Assembly (NCBI GenBank): GCA_025331565.1 | Contig: JAFREQ010000017.1 | Location: forward strand, 2,294,001 to 2,358,000 | Source of the DNA: Holacanthus passer | Lineage: Eukaryota > Chordata > Actinopteri > Pomacanthidae | Direction of reading: 5' to 3' | DNA length: 64,000 nt | Shown: piece by piece, positions 49,901 through 61,730 of the stretch | Numbering within the stretch: position 1 is the first letter of the stretch | Layout of the letters: each line of letters starts with the position of its first letter | The notes under the pieces: model-generated | Told to the model about the DNA's origin: nothing | The model's input: only the letters and a program-made list of their open reading frames with translations | The model's database searches: none | Position numbers and translations under genes: made by a program

Positions 49901-52900
49901 AAAACTGTAACGTCACACTTTGGATGACCAAAACCACTGAAACTTACTTTGTTGCTGAACGGCCAAACTTTTCCTTTAAACCGTCTCATGGTGCCCTCAC
50001 ACTTAAAAGCACTGCCAAGCGCTAAAGAGTCGAGGCTTCAATGAACACATTGAGGCCCCAGAATCTTTTTGCTGTCATTGGCTCATAAAATTGCAGCCTC
50101 CTTTGTATCCACCGAGGAGAGAAGTGAGCGAGGAGGGGAAAAAAAAAACAAAACAAAAACATTTTGTATTAAATGTTGGAACCGTTTCAAGGGTTGGACG
50201 ACTCAGAAGCCTCATGGGGTTGTCTTCTCTGTGAAGTTGTTGGTTTCTTTCTGCTTTTGTTTTATAAAGACTACAGGAAATATAGTTGAAAGAGGAAGAT
50301 ATCCCAGAATCCCCGAGGTTCGATGAAAGGATCAGAGCTCATCTAAAGTGGAACTAATGTGGCATCCCTTAAACTGGCTCCAACATTTTTTAATACAAAT
50401 TGGGGCTAATTACCAGAGAATCCAACCTCGGGACTGTCACTTCACATCGCCATAGTTGGCACAGGGCCATGTATCCACCGATCACATTCAGCTCAGAGCA
50501 GTTTGTGTGGACTCGACTGCATCCTCTCAAATGTTTTGTGTAGATTTGAACATTGATAAATTATCACCACGTTAGGTTTCTGTGTCACTTCAACATGTTG
50601 CACCTTTAACTTAGTTTCAGTTAGCATGTGTGAACATACTTAAAATATATGGAATATGTCGTTACAGATTGATCATTTTGGATTCCTTGAGGATGGCACC
50701 TTCAAACAGAGATACCTGGTGGCTGACAAACACTGGAAGCAGCCCGGAGGACCCATTTTGTTCTACACCGGCAATGAAGGCGACATCACCTGGTTCTGCA
50801 ACAACACTGTAAATATCCCATCTGTTGCCTTGTGTTTGCGCTGCACACAATTCTCAGTCTAATTCAACACCTGTCATCGTTTTCTCCATAGGGCTTCATG
50901 TGGGAAATTGCGGAGGAGTTGGGCGCCATGCTGGTTTTTGCAGAACATCGTTACTATGGAGAGTCTCTGCCATTTGGACAAGACTCTTACAGCGTGAGTG
51001 AAGACGCAGTTTTTTTTAAATCCTTTTTCACCATTTGAATTTAATATAAAACATAAATAACAAATAAATATAATACTTTGCTTTGTTGTCCTTTGCTTGC
51101 AGGACAGCAAACACCTGAACTTCCTGACCTCGGAGCAGGCCCTGGCAGATTTTGCAGTGCTGATTCAGAACCTGAAGACCTCTTCACCCGGAGCTCAGCA
51201 CAGCCCCGTCATCGCTGTCGGAGGCTCCTACGGAGGGATGCTCTCCGCCTGGTTCAGGATGAAATACCCCAATATAGTTGTTGGGTGAGATATTAATGCA
51301 GTTGTGTGGATGCTTCAGGTTGTATTTCCACAAAGAAGGAATTTTTGAGGTGCAGCTTTCTTTGGACAGAGTGCTGGTTCAGTATTTCCTTTTAAGTTTT
51401 GGCTTCAGCGTCTCCTGCCAGAGAATAAATATAGTAAATATGAAAACATCTGAGCCAACAGGATGAATCTGTCTCTTTCGCACTATGAATCCTTGCTCAG
51501 AGGCACGGCAGAAGTATGAGACCTTAGCTATCAGAGTTTGAATCAATGATCCTTTGACTTCTATACCACCTTTGTATTCACTGTGTTCCCCTGGCAAACG
51601 TATTACACAAATTGTATGAAGGATAATGGATGTGCAGCTTGTGTCATTTTGAGGAAAAACTGGATCTGTACTGTATGATTTTGCTTCTTATTGTATTTCA
51701 GAGCTCTGGCATCCTCTGCACCCATATGGCAGTTCCCTGGTATGGTGCCATGTGGAGACTTCTACAAAATAGTAACACAGGACTTTGCCAGAAGTGGGTA
51801 TAACTGTGAAGTCAACATCAGAAAGTCCTGGAAGGCGATTAATAACGTCTCCTCCACTGGTAAGACTTACTGTCCTGATGGGTAGATTTATCTTAGCTGT
51901 CATATTGTAGGAAATATGATTTAGTTGAATTATTCAGAATAGTAAATGAAACATGTTTAATCTCATCTGTGAAGAAGGTTCCAAGATTTAGGGATTTTAC
52001 ATGTTTGTCCATATGTTCCATGTGTGAATTTGATTAAATGTCCACTAAAGCCTGAAATCAGACAGCTGTTACTGAAACTTGTAGTGCTGTGGGATACAAA
52101 GTCTGGAGCCTCTCCACAGATAACAGATTGTAAGACAGAATGTGTGGATCCATAAAATTTACAACCTGCATAACTCAGACTATCTTAGTTCTTTAGTATT
52201 CTGCTCTGATCTGAATAAGAAAGTGTCTTCACAGGATCCCCTGTTGCCTTCTCTGTTATCACAATCCTAAACTGTAGGAATAAGCTTTATTGAAGTGGTA
52301 CTTTTTATTCCCATCACACCATCAGTGGTGATAGTGCACCAATAAAAAAGTCAGTTCTAATAAGACATTAACTTGCTAAGCTAATGTTAATCAGTTGTAA
52401 GTAAATGAAGTTTGGTGCTTCAACAGTACATTTGAAGTTACTTTCCCGTGAATTTAACAGTTAACTAAAAGACAAAGTGTCATGTTGGAGGATGATTGTC
52501 CACAACCTGGCAACCCAAAACTTGTTCTTAAAAGCTTATAATGAATATATGGAACAATATTATACATATATATGGTATCATACAACAATTATTAAAACCA
52601 TTAATTACAGCTTATAAATCATTTTTAGGGTGCCTTATTAGTGGTACCAAAAAGTCAATCTCTTTGCTTTCGTCCACATCAGATATTTTCACGATGCAGT
52701 TCGATATTACCCAGAACAGAAGAGAAGCGATATTTCACTTGCTGTAAGTTTTTGAGTATTAGTGTTTATTGGATCCAGAGCGCACAGAAGCAGAACTCTG
52801 AGAAAGATTTGAGAATGAAGATGTGATATTTGGAGAACTGACCAGAGACTTGGAATGAAAATAGAAATTTGGTATTTGATTTAACTTTGTGATTAAATTA

Positions 52901-55900
52901 TAAGGTTTTATAACATGAATTCATTTTGTTGGCAGAAGATTTGCTCCATCTCATGTTATCTTCTGTTTTAATGACTTTTGGTTCTGTGTTTTTTATAAGG
53001 GTTTCTGTCAGTACACATTCCTGAGAAAATGAAATGTGATTCTGAAGTTTTCTGTGCATATTCTGAAGTAAATGAGTATTTGTTCCTGTACTAGACAGTA
53101 AAGTTTAAGCACCTTGTTATTTATCCACAATAAAATAACGGTTATTCTCCTAGCATTTAGCAGCCAAAGCTTTTATGAGGTTTTTACATCACACCTGTGG
53201 AGACCCATGGGAGCTGTATTTGTTGAATGCCAACAAAATAACCCTTGTTTTATCGTGGTTAAAATGTCAATGTCAGATTTTAGCACCCAGTTGTGAAGTC
53301 GATGCAGTGGTAGACAGGCATGATAATATGGGCAGTGCAGTTCATATGAAAAAGGAAATGTAATCTGTCGTTTAATTGTTTTTTGCTCTCTTTTGACAAG
53401 CGTCCGGTCTTCAGTGGCTGTCGGATGAATTCAGTCTGTGCAGCCCTCTTAAAAGCAAGGGTGATGCTGTGAGCTTCAAGAACTGGCTTCAGGAGACCTG
53501 GGTGAATCTGGCCATGGTGGACTACCCCTATGAAGCTAACTTCCTTCAGCCTCTTCCTCGCTGGCCCATCCAGGTACACGGATATATATAACCTCTATCT
53601 ATAACCTCTAGGAAAATACTGAATCTTAAGATTTAAAACAGTATTTGGAAAGTTGGTGTGACAGTGGTTGTTTTCTAGCATGGACCAAAAATGATACAAG
53701 AGAATTTGAAGTTCGAGCTAAACTAAACTAAACCATACTAAACTAACTGATTTACTGTCAAAGGTTTACACTTAAATGCAACTTTAACTTTTTGTTTGTC
53801 TTTGGTTAAGCGCCTGATTTGGCCTGACAGCCTGTCCTTAATTGAAATGAATGCGCGATTGAGCCGATTGTGTTACAAGTGTTTGTTGTGGTCTTCCAAG
53901 CTTTTGTTTACAACAGCTGTCAATTAACTTCATTAATATTCATAAGGATCTAGTTTCTTTTCCATTTTAAGTATTCTTTAGATGAGCAGCTACAAGTAAG
54001 CCACCATTCCTTTCTTCTCTCGTACCAATGGTCCTTTCATTTGCACACTCCGTCAGATCTCTGAGGTGTTCCTCTTAGGACGCTCACATGGCGCCACAGA
54101 AAGAGGACATTTGCCCAGAGCAGCTCATGAGGCCATTAAAACAAAGCTTCACCACTCTCATTTGAATGAGGCTGTAACAAATACTTCACCAGACACTTGA
54201 TGTGGAAAGAAAATTGCATAACTTGCCAAAATTGAAAAAATGCAATCATTTAATGCAAAAAAAAAAAAAAGAAGTTTGAACTCTCTTCACTGTTGTCAAC
54301 AACAAAACTTCCTTTGTTTTGTGTAAAAGCACTTGTGACAGTACAGCGGCTGCTTCACGGAGGCTGATTGACTTGGGTGCAGTGTATTCTACCAGTCACC
54401 TTGGCATGTCACGTGCATAAACCAAGCTCTGCTATTGACCCCCGACTCTCTGCTTGGTTCTTCGACACCCCTCCGAGCGCCCCCATACAGCAGCCTCATG
54501 CTAAAACTGTCACGAGTGCGATGCATTTTCCTTTGCTTATTTGTTTATCATTTAGCCGCTGAATAGATCCAGGAGCGACGAGTAAGGTGAAATAAACACT
54601 AAATGGTCATTTTGAGTTTTTGCCTTTAATGTATGCGACCCCGGGTGGTTTAAGCGGTTTAGGCAGTGGGTGCAAAGAGGAGCTTTTTTAATGACAAAGC
54701 TAATGTGATTATCTGAGTGAGTGTGAGAACGGGGTATTGAGGGCTTAGAGGAGGGAAATCTGTTGGCAGAGATGAATGTATAAGCCTAATCCTATCTGAA
54801 AAGTAAGGAGAAGATGCTTTGGAGCAATTGCAGTGTTTTTTTCACGGTATAAATCTTTGGTTGGACATGTCTGTGGCCCTCCTCATCCATCGACCACCAA
54901 CTCCTCCCCGGCCCGCAGACAAAAGCCTTAGTAACAGACTCCACACTAGTGCAGCTCCCCTCCAACCTCTAAACAAGAAAGCCCAGTTTCTCTGCCTCAC
55001 AAAGACACAGAACAACAGCCACGGCCAACTCCGCCGCCGCAACCATAACAACACGCAGCGAAATTAAACAGAAGCTGAAACGCAAATATTTATCATCCAC
55101 GCTATTAATTCTGAGAAATCAACCGTGGTGAAACAAAACCGTCGTAAAGACAGCAAAACCTTTAAATTTCAATCATTTAGATCACTGGCTTTAAGTAAAT
55201 GGATGCTTTTTCCTCTCGTGCCAAGATTAGAGCAATAAATTCAAGTTCATTCCAGGGAATTTCATATGCAAATCAGGCGCCACCACTTTTTATGTGGAAA
55301 AACACTTTATGGGCCACAAGAAAACAATCCTCAGTCTTGTAAACAACACGGATAGAAGAGAATTAGATATTTTGAATTTTCTTTTTAAAGTAAAGAAAAT
55401 GCATTGAGCTGTAAAGTTCTTTAACAGCTTGCATGAACTGTAATGTCATCACAACCTTCTACTTAATATCTTTTGCCTGTTAATGTGTTATATTTATAGG
55501 TGGTGTGCAAGTATCTCGCTTTCGATTCCACTGTGTCCGACCGCCAGCTGCTTCACGGCGTCTCCCAAGCAGCGAAAGTCTACTACAACTACACCGGAAG
55601 CTCCTCCTGTCTCAACACATCTCAGACGGCGACCGGCAGCCTCGGCATCCTCGGCTGGTATTACCAGGTGCGTTAACACAGAGCGCCGGGAACGTGTCGT
55701 GCTGAATAAATCGCTGCACGGATGTGTCAGTGGGCAGCTTCGCGTGTCACAATGAATGCGTGTTCAATCCCTCATCCCCAGGCCTGCACGGAGATGGTGA
55801 TGCCCATGTGCACAGATGGCGTCCAGGACATGTTTGAACCCGACGAGTGGAACTTCCAGGCCCTGTCTGACTGGTGTAACAGCATGTTTGGTGTCAGGCC

Positions 55901-56421
55901 ACGAGCTGACTGGGCAGTCACAGTCTACGGGGGGATGGACATCGCCTCTCACAGCAACATCATCTTTAGGTAAACTGGTCACAAGTTGTTGTAGCCCAGT
56001 AGATGAAAAATTAAAAGTTTTTTCTGTGAATTCTGACATATTGGCATGTGGATGTACGAACAATTGTACCAAAAGTCACCGATGATGTTTTTGTGTTGGT
56101 TTGCTCGCCATGCCCTCATTAAACACTCAAACAAACAATCTGTTGTGCACAAGTGTCTGATCATATTCTCTGCTGTTGTGTTTCAGTAACGGAGGACTCG
56201 ACCCGTGGTCGGCCGGCGGAGTGACTCACAACATTACACATTCTCTGGTTTCCATTATGATTCCTGACGGAGCCCATCACTTGGACCTGCGCTACAGCAA
56301 TGACCGTGACCCTCCTTCGGTCCGCGCAGCCCGGGCGTTAGAGGTGAAGTATTTTCAAGAGTGGATCAGGCAGGCTAAAAAGACTAAGGCTAAAAAACCT
56401 CAAACTGCATCAACCCTTTAG
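46937..56421 (+). CDS. prcp: Lysosomal Pro-X carboxypeptidase (prolylcarboxypeptidase)
   Basis: S28-family serine carboxypeptidase that removes C-terminal residues after proline (angiotensin II and III, alpha-MSH 1-13, des-Arg9-bradykinin). Nine coding exons: 46937-47122, 50668-50808, 50892-50993, 51103-51284, 51702-51859, 53401-53573, 55500-55667, 55782-55969, 56187-56421; 510 aa (human 496). Seen: N-terminal hydrophobic signal segment (about residues 17-34), LVADKHWKQPGGPILFYTGNEGDI region, AEHRYYGES, nucleophile GGSYGG with Ser about 185, SAPIWQF, the SKS-domain region with Cys pairs, SNGGLDPWSAGG with Asp about 438, and GAHHLDLR with catalytic His about 463. The triad is complete. Several NxS/T sites fit a glycosylated lysosomal enzyme. 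The Lys-rich C-terminal extension is unlike human. ATG 46937 is the first in-frame ATG before the signal sequence; a second ATG lies two codons later. Confidence 0.95.
47123..50667 (+). other. prcp intron 1 (3.5 kb)
   Basis: Contains a decayed teleost dispersed repeat (48584-48892), a GC-richer block at 47541-47668 with an acceptor-like start and a repetitive frame (GSVP...IPPGSVPE), and a segment at 50060-50530 that looks less AT-rich than its surroundings. Short minus-strand frames at 49068-49554 have no recognisable domain. Confidence 0.55.
48584..48892. repeat. Degenerate teleost 'TTAATCG...' non-autonomous element
   Basis: In prcp intron 1. Recognisable blocks in order: 'ttttgatagttgattaatcattgaagtcatttttcaagcaaaaatacca', 'ttgttgcttttcattatctgacatta', 'gggctgtaggaaattgtgatgagtat', 'tactattttctgatgctttatagagca', and 'aatcaatgaatcaagaaaatcatctg'. 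This order matches a widespread fish repeat with TTAATCGATTA-type ends. Identity is from pattern memory only. Confidence 0.65.
51860..53400 (+). other. prcp intron 5 (1.5 kb)
   Basis: AT-rich, no coding content seen. The acceptor (ctcttttgacaag, ending 53400) is weak in having AAG rather than CAG before the exon, but the phase and protein match fix it. Confidence 0.6.
53574..55499 (+). other. prcp intron 6 (1.9 kb), possible regulatory sequence
   Basis: No gene. The interval about 53950-55330 is of mixed composition with homeodomain-like TAAT and octamer-like (atgcaaat at 55266-55273) motifs; it resembles conserved non-coding DNA, which cannot be confirmed without alignment. A poly-A run is at 54258-54272. 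Confidence 0.4.
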
Positions 56422-59400
56422 TCCCTTAAACGAACAAGATGCTAAAGATGTTATGTGACATTATTTCCACGATTGCTGAGCTTTAATTTGTCACATGGTG
56501 CTCTCTCTGTCCTTATGCCAAAGTTTCTCTCTTTTTAAGCAATGCTGGAGATGATTTTTTTTATTTAAAAATCTCAATGTTGCTTTTGATTTTAACAACG
56601 ATGTCACTAATCTCTTGAGAGTGTTTTTAATCTTAATCATGTTGCCATGTTCAGTGCTGAGTATCAAACACTTTTCTTTGACCCAGTTAGACACACTCCA
56701 TATCTTTATGGCAAACTATACATTTCCAAGGGCTTGGAGACAGAAAGGTACTGTGTTATGAACAAATATTAGATCTGTTTGTCATATGTCATCTGTTTGC
56801 CAACCTTGTGCTTTCTTGTTTTCAGTCTGTGTTAGACATTAGTCAGGAATCCATTCAGAGTTAAATTTCATTTTTATCATCTATTTTGACTAAGTACAAA
56901 TTGACACTCCTTTGCTTATTGTTATCATTCATGTGTATTTGTTCTTTCAAAATAAGTGCATACTGTTAAATGCTTCCAAACATTTAAATGAGTCTCAGGA
57001 GAAAAGTTTGGCACCAAATCTAAAGAAAATCTAATTTTCTGAACATGTCCACTGCACTGAGTGTGATATTAAACTTGATTTGTTGTTGTTCACAGAAGAA
57101 GTGCCTTTCTCGCTTTTTAAATTTCCTACTCACGTCTTAAACCGCCTTTGTTTAATATCCTGTCATTCCCCAGAAACACGTCTTCCAGGGAAACTGATTA
57201 AAAAGCTACAAACGATATTGTCACATAATCTTTCTAATTGTCCTTTAATCATGCTCAGGAGTGCCGTGGTTCTGTCGAGCCGACTCTTTGTCATGTTTTA
57301 GAGAGACTGAGGCTTTTAAGTCACTTCCACCTAGCAGGAACAATTGCATGTGCTTGAGATTTAATAAAAACCCAATCGGAGGAGGCCAATAAAGCGAGTG
57401 GTGGGAGGTTATTGCAGCTACGCCTGCTGACCTCACCCCTGTTGTCCAACCTGTGGGATTCCCCCTGGCACACATTCATTCACTGGCTGCCATTAAAGCT
57501 CTAAATTGCGGCACCGAGGCAGCTCGTAGACCCTGGTTTGTTCCCCCCTGCCAGTAATATTATTAATACAACTCCTGGGGAGCCGGAGAGGTGGAGAAGG
57601 GTTGATGGAAGGTTAAGAGTGAGGCGGTGAGTGGATGCAGGAATCGGCAGGCATCAAGAAGCCTTTTGTAGTTTGCTATGAAGTCACAGTTTTTTTGTTT
57701 TCTTTTTCTTTTTTTTAATGTCAAGCTTAAAGACCCAAATGTCATAAAAATACACTTTCAATGAAAACACATCTTCTTGCTTTGTACTTTTCTTTGAACT
57801 ATTCTGGCCAATTCTTTATCTCCCCCTCTTCTTTTAAAGCAAACGTTCCTGACATGACATGACTTTGTGGAGCAGATGGAAAACATGTCCTGCTCTGGTA
57901 TGTGGGTTGATTTTCTACCGGGAGACACAAAGCCTGACTTCTCAACATTTTGTCACAGGCTTGACTGGATCTCAGACGCCCCAGCAGAAAGACACATAGC
58001 TAAACATGGGGGAGGACGGGGTCTCAGCCACTAAATGCTGTCCTTAAACTTTTCTCAGGACTTTGAGAGGTCATTAATTTTGCCAGCCTTTTCTAAGTCT
58101 CTGACACTGGCCATCAATCAAAGGTGTTATTAGTATTCGCTCGACCCCAAACTCTGAGTGCGTTGCTGCTCAGACAGGGACCACACACTAGTAGGAAGAG
58201 ATTAAGCCTGTGTGTGTCACATCACGTTGCACCGAGCACCCCGCTCCCTTGGGGTTGGGCGCTGCTGAATAAGTAAATTCTCTGGGACGGAGGGCGTGGC
58301 GGTAATGTTAACAATATCTCAACAATATGGATCCGTGTACTTAACAACTTTGCTTGTTGTGGGAATAGGAGCAGCAGATTACTAATGATTTTTCTCCACA
58401 TTAAAATTCTCCAAAGGTCCAAACATAATGAGTTTGTGGAAATTCAATCGATAGTTTGACCTTGGTGATTAATGCTAAAATAAACACCGGCCCATTATTG
58501 GAATTAAAAAAATAACTCCAGGAACAATTAACCTCACATTTAAGAGTGGAAACAAGTCAAAAGCTGCTCAGTTCTCACTTCATATATTTTTTCTGAGCCG
58601 GTCTGCACGGCCCATCCCCTCTCGCCCTCTCAGCCTTTATGCAACAATAGAAACTTGTTTCCGGGATCTGTGCGTCAGGCTCTGTGATGTGAATGACCCA
58701 CCAGCACAAAAGCCAAAGCTCCTTGACTGGACAAAAAAAAAAGAAGGGGGGGGGGGATATGGCTGCCATGACTGTGATGATGTCACTTTGCCAAAATTGT
58801 GCTTGTTGCAAAGAGAGAGAGGCGAAATCACTTTGGGCAGGCGTTAAAAGCTCAGTGCTCGTCCATGAGATGTCGAGATGTGGCTCCAGCTGACCTCCAT
58901 TTCCTCCTTCACTTATCACTGTAAGGAAGTAAAAGTTTCAAATTTATGAAAAAAAAATGGAAACGCCAGGTGAAACAGCTGAATATTCAAAGTCTGTGCC
59001 CACATGAATTCTTGTTTTCAAGACAGAGGGTCTTTCATGACCAGCTGTACAAACAGAGACATATTCTTTGTTTTGTAACTATTTGTTTCTCATAGATTTG
59101 AGATTTTTCTGGGTTTTCTTTTCAGCCACAGACTCGTGTTGGGCCACAGATAATTAGATCAGTGCTATCAGTTTCACTGTCCCCTTTTCTCCCAGGAATT
59201 TACATAAGAAAGATTTTTTTTAACGGCCTCACTCCCTCGCTGCTTCAGACTTTTTTTTTTTCATGCCTCCAACTCTTAAATAAGTCACTGCCTCACCTCG
59301 ACATCCACTTTTGTAAGAGTCTACTTTCAACTAATCAGCTGCAGCATCTCTTAACATAAGATTGATAAATGAATGTGATGTATTCTCTGCTAAACATATT

Positions 59401-60770
59401 TAAAATGACAACATTAAGCTACACATTTTTATTGTATAGTTAAACTATGTCTAATGGTCCATTCACTCAAAATTCACTTGAAATTCCACTTAAATTGGGA
59501 TAAGTGCTGGCAACGTAACAATCTGGCTCTTGGACACATCCTCCATTGTTCGCTGCTGGCCAAGAAACTTCCTGTAAATACGTTATTGTTTACAACAGAA
59601 GTTTCATACCCAGGATTTCTTAAGGTCAACATTTCTTCTGGCACACTGAGCCTGAACTGCACTTTATTCCCCTTTAATTTAACAGCTCCGGCAGCTTTTC
59701 TAGTTAAATCGACTGTTCATTATTGAGACCCATTTTACGAAGGGGCTGTGAGGTGCAATTTAATGAATCTCTGGCACAAAGCTCCCTTTCACTGCCGGGC
59801 GAAGAATAGAGGCTATTTAGACCCTGTAGGGCTTTATGTCAAAGGCAGCCCATAATAGTTGTCAGGCCAGGGCAGAAATTCCCACTGGCCTGGGAATGCA
59901 CTAGAAATCAACTTTTGCCATGAGCAGATTAAGACACAAGCAAGCAGTTGGGAAGATTCTCCCAAATAGTGGCATCTGTTTAGGCACAAAGATTTTCCCA
60001 CAGAAAAGAAGCCTTTCTCACTACTGTATAGCCCTGAGTTGATAGTTGGGTTGTTTTTTTCAGGGCCTAAATGAACAGTAATTAGATTACAAGTTAACTT
60101 CTATTTGGTAGTCCAGACAGGAAACACCTAAGTTGGCATGATGATTGAAAAGTGGTTAAAAAGTTTTAGATGAATGATGACACTGATTAGTTGAGGATTT
60201 TTGCAGAACATTTAACTTTTTTGCTTTAGATATTGTCTGTTTAATAATCATATATAAGAAAACAGGATATTTTGCTTTAAGTTTAGGAGAGAGATTTTTG
60301 TATAAGAATTCTGCCCAGCAAAAATCCTTGATCCATCAGGATTTAAAAGGCTTTTCTGCTCACTGTTACAGTAATAACCTCCAGTTTCATGAGAGCGTTT
60401 TTGGTTCAAAGCACACACAAACAGTTAAACTGGAGGGGGAGAGTTGTGATGGAGGTTATTGTCTTCAACTCAGCAGGGAATGTTAGACAAATCCCTCTTA
60501 GATGCAGGTGGTCAGGCACAAGCAAAGAGTTAAGTCCCGCGGTCTCTTTGCCCCTCCTCTTTGATGTTCTGACATCATTAGTCCGGCCCCCTGAAAGATC
60601 TCCTTGCTTTCCTCTGAGCCCGTCACTTCTACTCTGGAATGTTTACAGGAACTTCATGAGCAGCATCAGGACCAAGTGTTTGTCAGAGAAAAAAGACATG
60701 CTCTGAAGAAACTTTGGGTTCAGGGATCACAGCGGATGCCACAGGTGTAGCCGCTGGGCTAAACAGAGTA
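56422..60770. other. prcp 3'UTR and upstream regulatory territory of fam181b
   Basis: No coding gene in 4.3 kb. An ATTAAA at 57068-57073 may serve prcp. The stretches about 57350-57560, 58230-58560 and 59720-59960 have balanced composition and TAAT-rich or CAATTA-type blocks that look like developmental enhancers. A poly-G/poly-A run lies at 58732-58756. Nothing here can be assigned without comparison to other fish. Confidence 0.45.
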
Positions 60771-61730
60771 ATGGCTGTTCAGACTGCAATCATGAACCCT
60801 CAGTTCATGAATTTCTGCTTCCCTGGTTCTGTGATGGAGTACGACGTGGAGAAAAGTCTGGATGGGAGTCTCCTCGGTGAGGCAGAAAATGACGAGGACT
60901 ACAAAGAGACCACCAGGGACTTGCTGAGCTTCATAGACTCAGCCTCCAGCAATATCAAGCTGGCTCTGGACAAGCCAGTGAAATCCAAGAGGAAAGTGAA
61001 CCACCGGAAGTATCTGCAGAAGCAGATCAAAAGGTGCACTGGCATTATAACACCAGGAAACGTAGCAGAAGCCCCAATTAAAAAGCAGGGCTCCCCCCTG
61101 GCCCAGTCCAGCCCTTTGCAGAGCAAAACTCTACCTAAGCGTGATGGGGTCCAGGCCAACTTACAGAGCAAGAGCTTGGCAGCCCTCTTCAGCCCTGTGA
61201 AGGATATCAGGGGTGAAAAAGCCAAGAAGCCGCCCCTGAGGCATCGCAACCTGCCCCCCTCTTTCTTCACCGAGCCTGCCAACTGCTCCAAAGTCAGCTC
61301 CACATCCGGGATGACGCTGAAGGACTTGGAACGAGGAAATCCTGAGGCTGCAGAGTTCTTCGAACTCTTGGGGCCCGATTACAGCAACATGGTCAGTGAC
61401 CAGGACCTTTATCAAAGCGTGCCTCTGCGGGCGCAGCCGGAGATGGGAGGCCCGGATCCGGCGTCCTACGATGCTCACCATTTAGTCGGGGGTCTCCTCT
61501 ACTCTGAGCCCTGGACTAGCTGCTCAGGAGCCTCTAAGAAACTAGGGGGCAGCCTGCGTTCAGGCCCAGCCCAGCCTCCCGTCTACTGTCCCTCTGAGGC
61601 TGCCGGGCCCATAGAGGACCACACACTGTGCACTTTGGCCTTCCCAAACTTCTTCACAGACTGCTCCATACCTCAGGTCACTTATGATTTAAGTGGTGGC
61701 TGTAACAGATCTAATTATTCATCTCTATGA
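60771..61730 (+). CDS. fam181b: FAM181B, TEAD-interacting nuclear protein family
   Basis: FAM181A and FAM181B are vertebrate proteins reported to bind TEAD transcription factors of the Hippo pathway; fam181b is expressed mainly in the nervous system. Single coding exon, 319 aa (human about 426). Seen: MAVQTAIMNPQF start (human MAVQAALL), the family core TRDLLSFIDSASSNIKLALDKP (48-69) followed by KSKRKVNHRKYLQKQIKRC (71-89), a basic likely nuclear-localisation block, SLAALF (135-140), PPLRHRNLPPSFFTEP (154-169), which has the same pattern as the TEAD-binding omega loop of YAP (R-x-L-P-x-S-F-F), AAEFFELLGPDYSN, and a C-terminal QVTYDLSGGCNRSNYSSL. The frame is open upstream of ATG 60771, but no earlier ATG exists in it. 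The protein ends at the point where human FAM181B continues about 20 residues beyond YSSL. Confidence 0.95.
   Translation: MAVQTAIMNPQFMNFCFPGSVMEYDVEKSLDGSLLGEAENDEDYKETTRDLLSFIDSASSNIKLALDKPVKSKRKVNHRKYLQKQIKRCTGIITPGNVAEAPIKKQGSPLAQSSPLQSKTLPKRDGVQANLQSKSLAALFSPVKDIRGEKAKKPPLRHRNLPPSFFTEPANCSKVSSTSGMTLKDLERGNPEAAEFFELLGPDYSNMVSDQDLYQSVPLRAQPEMGGPDPASYDAHHLVGGLLYSEPWTSCSGASKKLGGSLRSGPAQPPVYCPSEAAGPIEDHTLCTLAFPNFFTDCSIPQVTYDLSGGCNRSNYSSL

Noticed and set aside
60714..60770. N-terminal extension of fam181b
   Set aside because: The frame is open upstream, but it has no ATG before 60771, and the family starts MAVQ.
61161..61481. 106-aa and 134-aa minus-strand frames over fam181b
   Set aside because: Antisense shadows of the fam181b exon.
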